Source: Schwartzia succinivorans DSM 10502 (GTDB taxonomy: Bacteria > Bacillota > Negativicutes > Selenomonadales > Selenomonadaceae). From it: DNA of 51,192 nucleotides. Position numbers and translations under genes: made by a program. The stretch covers positions 1 through 51,192 of the forward strand of contig NZ_FQUG01000012.1 of assembly GCF_900129225.1 (NCBI RefSeq). Direction: 5' to 3'. Positions 34,501-40,889 of this stretch are shown in pieces; the first letter of the stretch is position 1, and each line of letters starts with the position of its first letter. Below the pieces are notes generated by a model, which was not told the origin of the DNA, did no database searches, and was given only the letters and a program-made list of their open reading frames with translations.

Positions 34501-35128
34501 ACTCAAGGCAGATATTCTTGCACTTGGCACTGTTAATTTGCAGGCAATAGACGATTATAAAAAGCAAAAAGAGCGTTACGATTTTTTGAAGCTGCAGGCG
34601 GATGATCTTTCTGATGCCAAAGAAAATCTGATGAAAATTATAGCCGAAATTGACGCGACTATGACAAAGCAGTTCAAGGCGGCTTTTTTGCAAATACAGC
34701 AGCACTTCAATGATATTTTTGTTGCTTTGTTCGGTGGCGGACATGCTGAATTATCTTTGACCAACGAAAAGGAAATTTTGCAGTCAGGTGTTGAAATTAA
34801 TGTTCAGCTGCCACAGAAAAAGCAACAGAATTTATCTGTACTTTCCGGTGGCGAAAGAGCCCTGACGGTTATAGCGCTTTTATTTGCATTCCTAAAGGTA
34901 CGGCCAGCACCTTTTTCTGTGTTGGATGAAATAGATGCTCCGCTGGATGAAGCAAATATTATGCGTTTTGGTAAATTTTTGCGGGATTTTTCCGAGCAGA
35001 CGCAGTTTGTTGTTGTAACGCACAGAAAAGGAACGATGGAGTCTGCTGATATGATGTATGGTGTTACATTGGAGGATGCCGGGGTGTCCAAGATTTTGTC
35101 AGTTAAACTTGATGATATTGCCGGGTAA
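31571..35128 (+). CDS. smc: Chromosome condensation ATPase SMC
   Basis: SMC dimers with ScpAB organise and segregate the chromosome. The 1185-residue protein has Walker A GPNGSGKSN near residues 34-42, a coiled-coil arm to about 490, the hinge at about 510-660 (AVAELIHVDAKYLSAVE and LSGGSIPQKESGF), a second coiled-coil arm, the signature LSGGERALT near 1092 and Walker B FSVLDEIDAPLDEAN. Length is typical. The start is GTG 31571 or TTG 31580; the latter matches the usual length before RLEAYGFKSFADK but neither has a strong ribosome site. ftsY follows after 15 nt. ScpA and ScpB are not nearby. Confidence 0.96.
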   Translation: MNFLQLKRLEAYGFKSFADKIEIEFDHGVTAIVGPNGSGKSNITDAIRWVLGEQNVRNLRGTKSEDIIFTGSSSRKPLGIAEVTLTLLNDGDLSLPFDEITVTRRLFRSGESEFFINKGKCRLKDIYALFADTGLGHDGISVISQNKMDDILNSRPEERRLFFEETAGITKFRDRKNESVKKLDDTEKNLTRVNDIIGEIEVQLEPLAAEAERTEKYNNWNSEYTKGRITEIYRKIQKIHEIEQTQTEVKEEKEKAKISLETELRKVEVAKEELENNVLSLDTQIQNKNQEKNQTAIRLENIKSSILLAEQKAQQENQEYTNLQDSIKNLERELTEEKEAQEKLSAIEKDISEKFEKIKVQFDAEQKKSADFAERIRSAKSEIQVKQSEKENIKQQLAEKQNDAVILEKDIESGAAAHESNVKEFECLESVLRDEKVKCKEQEERLENVRKSLVQLKADKDGSLNKQRKAAENLKTVQQQLRIDEQYVAQGSAKLNVLEHMQQAYEGFGRSVKAVLLARESWRPQIYGAVAELIHVDAKYLSAVEAALGAAQQNLIVKDAETAKKAIDFLKRTKAGRVTFLPLSDLAVRSHPDDSVKNMHGVIGYLDEVITTDESYKKAVSFLLAKTLLVDNFDHAIKVARNRGFKFRIVTLDGEILNPGGSLSGGSIPQKESGFLNRSNELIKLREDLKARNRALAENEDNKKRLLAELKNFDEEIQNIKDRLESKRINEAELKVAVRQIKENIEHEEKTFNELRILVSSYDDDFSNVQKKRIELKHEIDAIKETLKNYEAAVQNKTEELDDLEQDASDFSKWLHQLELQKVGTEHEVLRSHEHVLLSQKKISGIISAKDEAGKKLSSLQEELTQGKNDVSQLIEEKEGIQREYSELDAVLNTYFEQKMNLLTKGKEQEEALQEIRKKMQKVQDELHSWEIEHSKRQFNLEQYEITLRDEYHFSVAEAAEQLLDIDDESLGKMLKKLKADILALGTVNLQAIDDYKKQKERYDFLKLQADDLSDAKENLMKIIAEIDATMTKQFKAAFLQIQQHFNDIFVALFGGGHAELSLTNEKEILQSGVEINVQLPQKKQQNLSVLSGGERALTVIALLFAFLKVRPAPFSVLDEIDAPLDEANIMRFGKFLRDFSEQTQFVVVTHRKGTMESADMMYGVTLEDAGVSKILSVKLDDIAG

Positions 35129-35143
35129 CAGGAGGAAAATATA

Positions 35144-36058
35144 ATGGGATTTTTTGACCGTTTGAAAAAAGGTCTTACAAGGACGAGGGAAACGCTGACA
35201 GCAAAAATCGGTACAGCAGTTTTGGGCTATGCTGATATAAGTGATGACCTTCTGGACGAGATAGAAGAGATTCTTATCATGGCAGATGTCGGTGTATCTA
35301 CAACCGAGAAGCTGATGCAGGAAGTACGAAAAGGAATAAAAAAGAAAGAGATACATACACCTGCTGATTTGAAGCCGTTTTTGGAGAATAAGATAACGGA
35401 GATTCTGCTTGAAGGCGGCGCCGGTGTACGCATGGCCGCGGTCGGACCGACGGTAATTCTTATCGTCGGGGTTAATGGTGCAGGCAAAACAACGACAATC
35501 GGTAAATTAAGTGCTTTTTACAATTATTACGGCAAGAAGGTTATGCTCGCTGCCGCGGATACATTCCGCGCTGCTGCAATTGACCAGCTGGAGATATGGG
35601 GAAAACGCACAGGTGCTGAGGTCATCAAGCATGAGGAAGGCTCTGACCCCGCGGCTGTTGTTTTTGATGCCGTAAAAGCAGCAAAAGCAAGAGGTATTGA
35701 TATTCTGATTGTTGATACTGCCGGAAGACTGCAGACAAAAACAAATCTTATGTCCGAGCTCGAGAAAATCAATCGTGTGGTTGGACGGGAAATTCCGGGC
35801 GCACCGCATGAGACGCTGCTGGTGCTTGATGCAACAACGGGACAGAACGCAGTCAGTCAGGCAAAGCTGTTCACGCAGTCGGCGCCTGTTACCGGAGTCG
35901 TTCTGACCAAGCTGGACGGAACCGCCAAGGGCGGCGTCGTTATAGGTATTAAATCAGAGCTTTCTATTCCTATTAAATGGATTGGTGTTGGTGAAGGAAT
36001 AGAGGATCTAAGACCTTTTTCGGCGGAAGAATATTCAAAAGCATTATTTGACAAGTAA
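35144..36058 (+). CDS. ftsY: Signal recognition particle receptor FtsY
   Basis: FtsY docks ribosome-SRP complexes at the membrane. The 304-residue protein is a compact NG form without a long acidic A domain; it starts MGFFDRLKKGLTRTRE, an amphipathic membrane-binding helix. GTPase motifs are GVNGAGKTTT near 108-117, DTFRAAAIDQL, DTAGRLQTK and TKLDGTAKGG. AGGAGG lies 9 nt before ATG 35144. It probably shares a transcript with smc. The SRP protein Ffh is encoded just downstream from a separate promoter. Confidence 0.96.
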   Translation: MGFFDRLKKGLTRTRETLTAKIGTAVLGYADISDDLLDEIEEILIMADVGVSTTEKLMQEVRKGIKKKEIHTPADLKPFLENKITEILLEGGAGVRMAAVGPTVILIVGVNGAGKTTTIGKLSAFYNYYGKKVMLAAADTFRAAAIDQLEIWGKRTGAEVIKHEEGSDPAAVVFDAVKAAKARGIDILIVDTAGRLQTKTNLMSELEKINRVVGREIPGAPHETLLVLDATTGQNAVSQAKLFTQSAPVTGVVLTKLDGTAKGGVVIGIKSELSIPIKWIGVGEGIEDLRPFSAEEYSKALFDK

Positions 36059-36064
36059 AAATCC

Positions 36065-36093
36065 TTGACATAAGAATTTGAATAGTATATACT
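36065..36093 (+). promoter_or_regulatory. Promoter of ylxM-ffh
   Basis: TTGACA (36065-36070) and TATACT (36088-36093) are 17 nt apart. This is a near-consensus promoter lying 7 nt after the ftsY stop. Confidence 0.75.
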
Positions 36094-36096
36094 GTC

Positions 36097-36127
36097 ACTT
36101 GTCAAGTTTTTACCTTGACACACAAGG
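36097..36127 (+). promoter_or_regulatory. Two palindromes in the ylxM leader
   Basis: ACTTGTCAAGT (36097-36107) lies at the expected transcription start. CCTTG-ACACA-CAAGG (36113-36127) lies over the ylxM ribosome site AAGGTGA. With the CTTGACA of the -35 region (36064-36070) there are three CTTGWCA motifs in about 57 nt. Either DNA binding or an mRNA hairpin that hides the ribosome site could be meant. Confidence 0.5.
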
Positions 36128-36135
36128 TGATATTT

Positions 36136-36495
36136 ATGATTGATGAACTATTACATACGTCGGCTTTGTTCGATTTATACGGGGGATTACTCACTGATAA
36201 GCAGCAGATGTGCCTGAAAATGCATCTTTTTGATGATTTTTCATTATCTGAAATCGGCGATACAATGGGAATTTCCAGACAGGCTGCACATGACATGATT
36301 AAAAGGTCAGAAGCTGCGCTGGTAGAATATGAACATAAGCTTGGATTTTTGGAAAAGGCTTCTGCACAGCGTGAGTTGTTTGACGGTATATATTCGGATT
36401 TGAAAAACGCTGCGTTTAAGGATGAGCAGACAAAGAAAAAGCTGCTGGAAGCCGTTTTGCCGTTTACTAATTTTGAGCTGGAGGACGAAACGTGA
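36136..36495 (+). CDS. ylxM: SRP-associated DNA-binding-like protein YlxM
   Basis: This is a 119-residue small helical protein of the UPF0122 family, regularly encoded just before ffh in Firmicutes. Blocks are ALFDLYGGLLTDKQ and a sigma-factor-like helix-turn-helix, SLSEIGDTMGISRQAAHDMI. In streptococci YlxM binds Ffh and the SRP RNA and tunes SRP GTPase activity. I chose ATG 36136 with AAGGTGA upstream. The stop overlaps the ffh start by 4 nt, so the two are likely made together. Confidence 0.93.
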   Translation: MIDELLHTSALFDLYGGLLTDKQQMCLKMHLFDDFSLSEIGDTMGISRQAAHDMIKRSEAALVEYEHKLGFLEKASAQRELFDGIYSDLKNAAFKDEQTKKKLLEAVLPFTNFELEDET

Positions 36496-37847
36496 TTTTT
36501 GAGGGTTTGTCAGAGCGCTTACAGGAAACATTTAAAAAATTACGTGGGCACGGGAAACTGACAGAAGATGATGTCAATGAGGCGATGCGTGATGTGCGCA
36601 TGGCTTTGCTGGAAGCGGATGTCAATTTCAAGGTCGTAAAGGATTTTGTCAAGAAAGTAAAAGAACGGGCGATTGGTCAGGAAGTTCTTGAAACTCTGAC
36701 ACCGGCTCAGGTAGTTATAAAGATTGTAAATGAAGAGTTAACTGCTCTCATGGGCGGGACTCAGAGTAAGCTGAATATTTCCTCGGTGCCTCCTACTATT
36801 ATCATGATGGTTGGACTTCAGGGTGCCGGTAAAACGACAACCGCAGGAAAGCTTGCGTTGTCTCTTCGCAAGCAGGGAAAGCATCCTTTACTGGTTGCAG
36901 ACGATATTTACAGACCGGCAGCTGTTAAGCAGCTGGAAGTGCTTGGAAAACAGCTTGATATACCGGTGTTTTCAATGGAGGCAGGAACTGATGCTGTCAC
37001 TATAGCGAAAGAGTCTGTTCCGTATGCTAATTCACATGCCGCCGATGTTATTATCATAGATACCGCGGGCCGGCTCCACATAAATGAAGAGCTGATGCAG
37101 GAGCTTACCTCGATAAAATCTGAGGTAAAGCCGCATGAAATCCTCTTAGTGGTTGATGCTATGACAGGTCAGGACGCTGTTAATGTAGCAGAAAGCTTTA
37201 ACGGCAGTTTGGGCTTGGACGGCATCGTTATGACCAAGATGGATGGTGACGCACGAGGCGGTGCCGCACTTTCCGTAAAAGCTGTAACAGGATGCCCAAT
37301 CAAATTTGTCGGTATGGGTGAAAAACTCGAGGCACTTGAGCCGTTTTATCCGGATAGAATGGCTTCCAGAATTTTGGGCATGGGCGATGTGCTTTCTCTT
37401 ATTGAGAAGGCTCAGGATGTTTATGACATCGAAACAGCCCAAAAGATGGAAAAGAAGCTGCGTAAAGACGAATTTACGTTAGATGATTTCCTTGATCAGC
37501 TGCAGCAGGTCAGAAAGATGGGCTCATTTGAGCAGATTCTCGGCATGCTTCCGGGAATGGGAAATATAAAAAAGCAGCTTGAAGGCGTTGATGTCGATTT
37601 CAACGGCAAGGAAATTAAGCATATAGAAGCAATTATTCGTTCAATGACTCCTCAGGAGCGTGCAGACATATCTGTTATTAACGGAAGCAGACGGAAGCGT
37701 ATCGCAGCCGGAAGCGGAACCCGCGTTCAGGATGTCAATAAAATCATTAAGCAGTTTGCTGAAATGAAGAAAATGATGAAAAAGATGAAAAAAATGCAGA
37801 AAAGCCCTATGGGCTTGGGAAGGTTTAAACTACCTTTCATGCATTAA
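36492..37847 (+). CDS. ffh: Signal recognition particle protein Ffh
   Basis: Ffh binds signal peptides and 4.5S/6S-type SRP RNA and docks on FtsY. The 451-residue protein has an N domain, a G domain with GLQGAGKTTT near 108-117, DDIYRPAAVKQL, DTAGRLH and TKMDGDARGG, and a Met-rich M domain from about 300 ending in a Lys/Met tail (KKMMKKMKKMQKSPMG). Arg in the usual DTYRPAA motif is kept, with Ile in place of Thr. The start is GTG 36492, overlapping ylxM. rpsP follows after 33 nt. Confidence 0.97.
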   Translation: MIFEGLSERLQETFKKLRGHGKLTEDDVNEAMRDVRMALLEADVNFKVVKDFVKKVKERAIGQEVLETLTPAQVVIKIVNEELTALMGGTQSKLNISSVPPTIIMMVGLQGAGKTTTAGKLALSLRKQGKHPLLVADDIYRPAAVKQLEVLGKQLDIPVFSMEAGTDAVTIAKESVPYANSHAADVIIIDTAGRLHINEELMQELTSIKSEVKPHEILLVVDAMTGQDAVNVAESFNGSLGLDGIVMTKMDGDARGGAALSVKAVTGCPIKFVGMGEKLEALEPFYPDRMASRILGMGDVLSLIEKAQDVYDIETAQKMEKKLRKDEFTLDDFLDQLQQVRKMGSFEQILGMLPGMGNIKKQLEGVDVDFNGKEIKHIEAIIRSMTPQERADISVINGSRRKRIAAGSGTRVQDVNKIIKQFAEMKKMMKKMKKMQKSPMGLGRFKLPFMH

Positions 37848-37880
37848 ATAATGTACACCAATTTAAGGAGGTGAATTTTC

Positions 37881-38156
37881 ATGGCAGTTAAAATTCGTTT
37901 GAATCGCATGGGTGCAAAAAAACATCCGTTTTATCGTATTGTTGTCGCTGATTCCCGTGCACCGCGTGACGGTCGTTTTATCGAGATTCTCGGTAACTAT
38001 GATTCCACAAAGGATCCGGCAGTTGTTAATGTTGATGAGGCAAAAGCAATTGAGTGGATGCAGAAGGGCGCACAGCCGACAGACACGGTTCGTTCTTTGT
38101 TGAAGAAACAGGGAATTATGGCTAAATTCGATGCTTTGAAGCATGCGAAGAAATAA
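37881..38156 (+). CDS. rpsP: 30S ribosomal protein S16
   Basis: This 91-residue protein of the small subunit begins [20 protein letters not shown] and continues [15 protein letters not shown]. These are the most conserved S16 blocks. TAAGGAGGTG is a strong ribosome site for ATG 37881. It opens the conserved rpsP-khpA-ylqD-rimM-trmD order. Confidence 0.98.
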   Translation: MAVKIRLNRMGAKKHPFYRIVVADSRAPRDGRFIEILGNYDSTKDPAVVNVDEAKAIEWMQKGAQPTDTVRSLLKKQGIMAKFDALKHAKK

Positions 38157-38172
38157 GAAAGAGGATATCCAC

Positions 38173-38400
38173 ATGAAAGAGATTGTCGAGATTATAGCCA
38201 AATCGTTGGTTGACCATCCTGATCAGGTTGTTATTGATGAAAAAGATGGTGAACACATGACGGTCTTTGAATTACATGTTGCCTCGGATGATATGGGAAA
38301 AGTCATCGGAAAGCAAGGTAAAATTGCGAAGGCTATGCGTACAGTTGTAAAAGCTGCTGCTACCCGTAAAAACAAAAAGGTAACTGTGGAAATTTGTTGA
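38173..38400 (+). CDS. khpA: KH-domain RNA-binding protein KhpA
   Basis: This 75-residue single KH-domain protein (YlqC) begins MKEIVEIIAKSLVDHPDQV and has the GKVIGKQGKIAKAMRTV KH loop. In other Firmicutes it pairs with KhpB (Jag) to bind small RNAs and affects cell elongation. I chose ATG 38173 with AGAGG upstream; the longer frame overlaps the rpsP end. A terminator-like hairpin follows immediately after its stop. Confidence 0.94.
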   Translation: MKEIVEIIAKSLVDHPDQVVIDEKDGEHMTVFELHVASDDMGKVIGKQGKIAKAMRTVVKAAATRKNKKVTVEIC

Positions 38401-38405
38401 AAGAC

Positions 38406-38448
38406 GCGGCTGCGTTTCCTTATTCGGGATGCAGGCCGCTGTTTTTCT
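38406..38448 (+). terminator. Terminator-like hairpin between khpA and ylqD
   Basis: GCGGCTGC (38406-38413) pairs with GCAGGCCGC (38431-38439) with a one-base bulge, followed by TGTTTTTCT. It may lower expression of ylqD-rimM-trmD relative to rpsP-khpA. Confidence 0.6.
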
Positions 38449-38474
38449 ATTCAAATACGAAAAGAGGAAACGTT

Positions 38475-38882
38475 ATGGACAGCATTACAGTAAAAATGCC
38501 TGTGACAATAAAGGCAAAGCTTACCGAAAAACTGAAAAAAAGAATTATTGACGATTTGACGAAAAATATTGAACAGGTTGACCTGGAATTGCAGCAGGTT
38601 GATATCGAGGAAAAACGTGTAATTAATGAACAGGCACAGAGTAATCTGCAGAATCTTCAGGCAATCCGTCAGCACTTCGGAATTGAGAGGCAGAAACGTT
38701 TGGAGTTCAAGGCTGAAGCTGAACACAAGCTTGAAGATACAAAGAAGCTGGCTATTGGTGCTGAAATTATCCAGGGCACATTGGAGCACCTTGTTGAATT
38801 AAAGGTTGGCAGCAATATGCGTGAACTTATGAATGTTGAGGTTTTAGTTGAAGATGACACAATCGTCGCAATCCGCAGCTAA
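38475..38882 (+). CDS. ylqD: YlqD family protein
   Basis: This 135-residue protein, mostly coiled coil (about 15-95, rich in Lys, Glu and Gln), is encoded in the YlqD position between khpA and rimM as in Bacillus. It begins MDSITVKMPVTIKAKLTEKL and ends in a small beta segment (MNVEVLVEDDTIVAIRS). Its function is not known. I chose ATG 38475 with AGAGGAAA upstream; the frame is open back to 38394 through the hairpin. Its end overlaps the rimM start region by about 29 nt. Confidence 0.88.
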   Translation: MDSITVKMPVTIKAKLTEKLKKRIIDDLTKNIEQVDLELQQVDIEEKRVINEQAQSNLQNLQAIRQHFGIERQKRLEFKAEAEHKLEDTKKLAIGAEIIQGTLEHLVELKVGSNMRELMNVEVLVEDDTIVAIRS

Positions 38883-39375
38883 AAATAATATTGTGATTGG
38901 GAAAATCGGAGCTCCTCATGGTGTACATGGGGAGCTCAAGGTTGTGCCTATTACAGATTATCCGGAACGATTCAAGGGTATGAAAAAGGTATTTGTTGAC
39001 GGAGATGCGATGGATATAAAATCCGTCAGATACCAGAACGACCGTATTTTGATGACGTTCAGCGGATATGATTCACGCGAAAAGGCTGCAGCGCTCACGG
39101 GGCGTATTCTGTCTGTGGAGAGAACAGATGCAGTTCCGCTGGAGGAGGATGAATACTACACCTTTGATATTCTCGGGCTTACTGTTGAGACAGAAGATGG
39201 AAAAATTTTAGGGAATGTTACAGATGTTCTGCAGCCCGGAAGCAATGACGTGTATGTGGTAGAGTCACCTGAAAGTGATGAACCTATTTTGATTCCTGCT
39301 TTAAAATCCGTGGTCAAAAAAATCTCTGTTGCAGACGGTAAAATGATAGTTAAACTACAGGAAGTGTTGGAATAA
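38854..39375 (+). CDS. rimM: 16S rRNA processing protein RimM
   Basis: RimM binds S19 and helps mature the 30S head. The 173-residue protein has the N-terminal barrel with VIGKIGAPHGVHGELKV and the C-terminal PRC barrel with YYTFDILGL, GSNDVYVV and ILIPALKSVVKKI. The likely start is ATG 38854 inside ylqD; a GTG at 38893 would be too close to the first strand. trmD begins at its stop codon (TAATG). Confidence 0.94.
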   Translation: MTQSSQSAAKNNIVIGKIGAPHGVHGELKVVPITDYPERFKGMKKVFVDGDAMDIKSVRYQNDRILMTFSGYDSREKAAALTGRILSVERTDAVPLEEDEYYTFDILGLTVETEDGKILGNVTDVLQPGSNDVYVVESPESDEPILIPALKSVVKKISVADGKMIVKLQEVLE

Positions 39376-40106
39376 TGCGCATTGATATTCTGACATTGTT
39401 TCCGGCAATGTTTGAAGGGCCTTTTAGCGAAAGTATTCTCAAACGTTCGATTGAGCAGGGAATTCTTGACATTCACCTGACCAATTTTAGAAATTTTGCG
39501 TATGACAAGCACAGACAGGTAGATGATTCTCCCTTTGGAGGCGGAAGCGGTATGGTTTTAAAACCTGAACCGCTTTTTCGTGCTGTGCAGCATGTGAAAA
39601 CACAGTCAGCTGCCCAAAAGAAGCGTGTTGTTTTATTGAGTCCCAACGGAGTTACTTTTACTCAAAACAAAGCTAAGGAGCTTGCAGAGTATGAGCAGCT
39701 TATTTTGATTTGCGGGCATTATGAAGGTTTTGACGCAAGGATAGAGAAGAATTTGGCTGATGAGGCGGTTTCCATAGGTGATTATGTTTTGACAGGGGGA
39801 GAGCTGCCTGCTATGGTTATGGTGGATACCATAGCCAGAATGCTGCCCGGAGTTTTAGGCTCCGCAGAATCAGCTGTAACGGATTCATTTTATGAATCCA
39901 TTTTAGAGTTTCCGCAATACACCAGGCCGCGTTCATTTTTAGGTATGGATGTCCCGGAAGTTTTATTTTCCGGGGATCATGCAAAGATTGCAAGTTGGAG
40001 AAAGCAGCAGGCGCTGCTTCAGACCGTAAAAAATCGTCCGGATTTGCTGGAAAACTATGTGCCTGATGAAGAGGAAAAGAAGTTCCTGAGTTCTATTAAA
40101 CGCTGA
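39375..40106 (+). CDS. trmD: tRNA (guanine-N1)-methyltransferase TrmD
   Basis: TrmD methylates G37 of tRNAs with G at 36, which prevents frameshifting. The 243-residue SPOUT enzyme starts MRIDILTLFPAMFEG and has RQVDDSPFGGGSGMVLKPEP, CGHYEGFDAR and SIGDYVLTGGELPAM, the trefoil-knot SAM site. The start shares a base with the rimM stop. rplS, which usually follows, is missing here and lies at 14924. Confidence 0.97.
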   Translation: MRIDILTLFPAMFEGPFSESILKRSIEQGILDIHLTNFRNFAYDKHRQVDDSPFGGGSGMVLKPEPLFRAVQHVKTQSAAQKKRVVLLSPNGVTFTQNKAKELAEYEQLILICGHYEGFDARIEKNLADEAVSIGDYVLTGGELPAMVMVDTIARMLPGVLGSAESAVTDSFYESILEFPQYTRPRSFLGMDVPEVLFSGDHAKIASWRKQQALLQTVKNRPDLLENYVPDEEEKKFLSSIKR

Positions 40107-40112
40107 CAGAAT

Positions 40113-40151
40113 ATTTTGTCTTTGTCAAAATTGGAACTAATGCGGTATAAT
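40113..40151 (+). promoter_or_regulatory. Promoter with palindrome for the 3D-domain gene
   Basis: TTGTCA (40122-40127) and TATAAT (40146-40151) are 18 nt apart. The inverted repeat ATTTTGTCTTTGTCAAAAT (40113-40131, 7 of 8 pairs) has the same position relative to the -35 as the one at 731-749. The 13 nt AAACGCTGACAGA just upstream, which include the end of trmD, also occur upstream of the PHP-gene promoter. Confidence 0.7.
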
Positions 40152-40187
40152 TAGATTGTAAATCATAGTTACGGCGGGGTGGTAGAT

Positions 40188-40805
40188 TTGAGAAAAAAGG
40201 CTGCGTTGTTTTTTTCGATACTAACTGTTGTATTATTGGTATTATCGTCCAGCACTTATGCCGCAGGGAAAATTCTTGTTAAACAGGGTTCACGTGGTGA
40301 ATCTGTCCGGCAGGTACAGGAGCTTTTAATTGAGAAGGGTTTTTTGTCGGGAAAGGCAGATGGCATTTGTGGACAGATGACTGTTGACGCCATAAAGCTT
40401 TTTCAGAGAGAGAATCATTTGGAAGTTGACGGGATTTGCGGGGCTGTTACATTCGAGGCATTAAAGAAGGCTCCGCATCATGATCCGAAATTTGCTGCTG
40501 AGCATCATCCGCATAAGGGAGAGGCTGTGTATGTTGAAGCGACGGCATACAGTGCGTTTGATCCCGGAAATGGACCGAATACCGCGAGCGGTACTCCTGT
40601 AAGACATGGCGTTATAGCAGTTGACCCATCCTTTATTCCATTAGGCTCCAGAGTCTACATTCCGGGCTATGGTGAGGCAGTTGCGGAGGATATCGGCTGG
40701 GGAATAAAGGGAAATATCATTGACGTTGCATTTGACACTCACGAAGAGGCATTGATGTTCGGCCGACAGGAGCTTGAAATTTATATCATTGAATATGGTG
40801 AATAG
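40188..40805 (+). CDS. Secreted peptidoglycan-binding protein with 3D domain
   Basis: This exported wall-active protein of 205 residues has a signal peptide (about 1-26, hydrophobic core FFSILTVVLLVLSSSTYAAG). One peptidoglycan-binding repeat (about 32-90, GSRGESVRQVQELLIEKGFL) and a C-terminal 3D domain (about 110-205) follow, with ATAYSAFDPGNGPNTASG and the three Asp in VDPSF, AEDIGWG and IDVAFD. The 3D fold resembles MltA-type lytic transglycosylases. I chose TTG 40188 with GGGGTGG upstream; GTG 40179 is the alternative. It lies between two perfect regulatory signals, its own promoter and a terminator. Confidence 0.88.
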   Translation: MRKKAALFFSILTVVLLVLSSSTYAAGKILVKQGSRGESVRQVQELLIEKGFLSGKADGICGQMTVDAIKLFQRENHLEVDGICGAVTFEALKKAPHHDPKFAAEHHPHKGEAVYVEATAYSAFDPGNGPNTASGTPVRHGVIAVDPSFIPLGSRVYIPGYGEAVAEDIGWGIKGNIIDVAFDTHEEALMFGRQELEIYIIEYGE

Positions 40806-40821
40806 TGCGGTCAGTAAAGTC

Positions 40822-40863
40822 AGGCTTTTAACACTGGAAGTTATGTGTTAAAAGCCTTTTCTT
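40822..40863 (+). terminator. Terminator after the 3D-domain gene
   Basis: A perfect 13-bp stem (AGGCTTTTAACAC against its complement, loop of 10 nt) is followed by TTTTCTTC. Confidence 0.86.
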
Positions 40864-40889
40864 CACCATACTTTTGGAGGAAATTTGAT

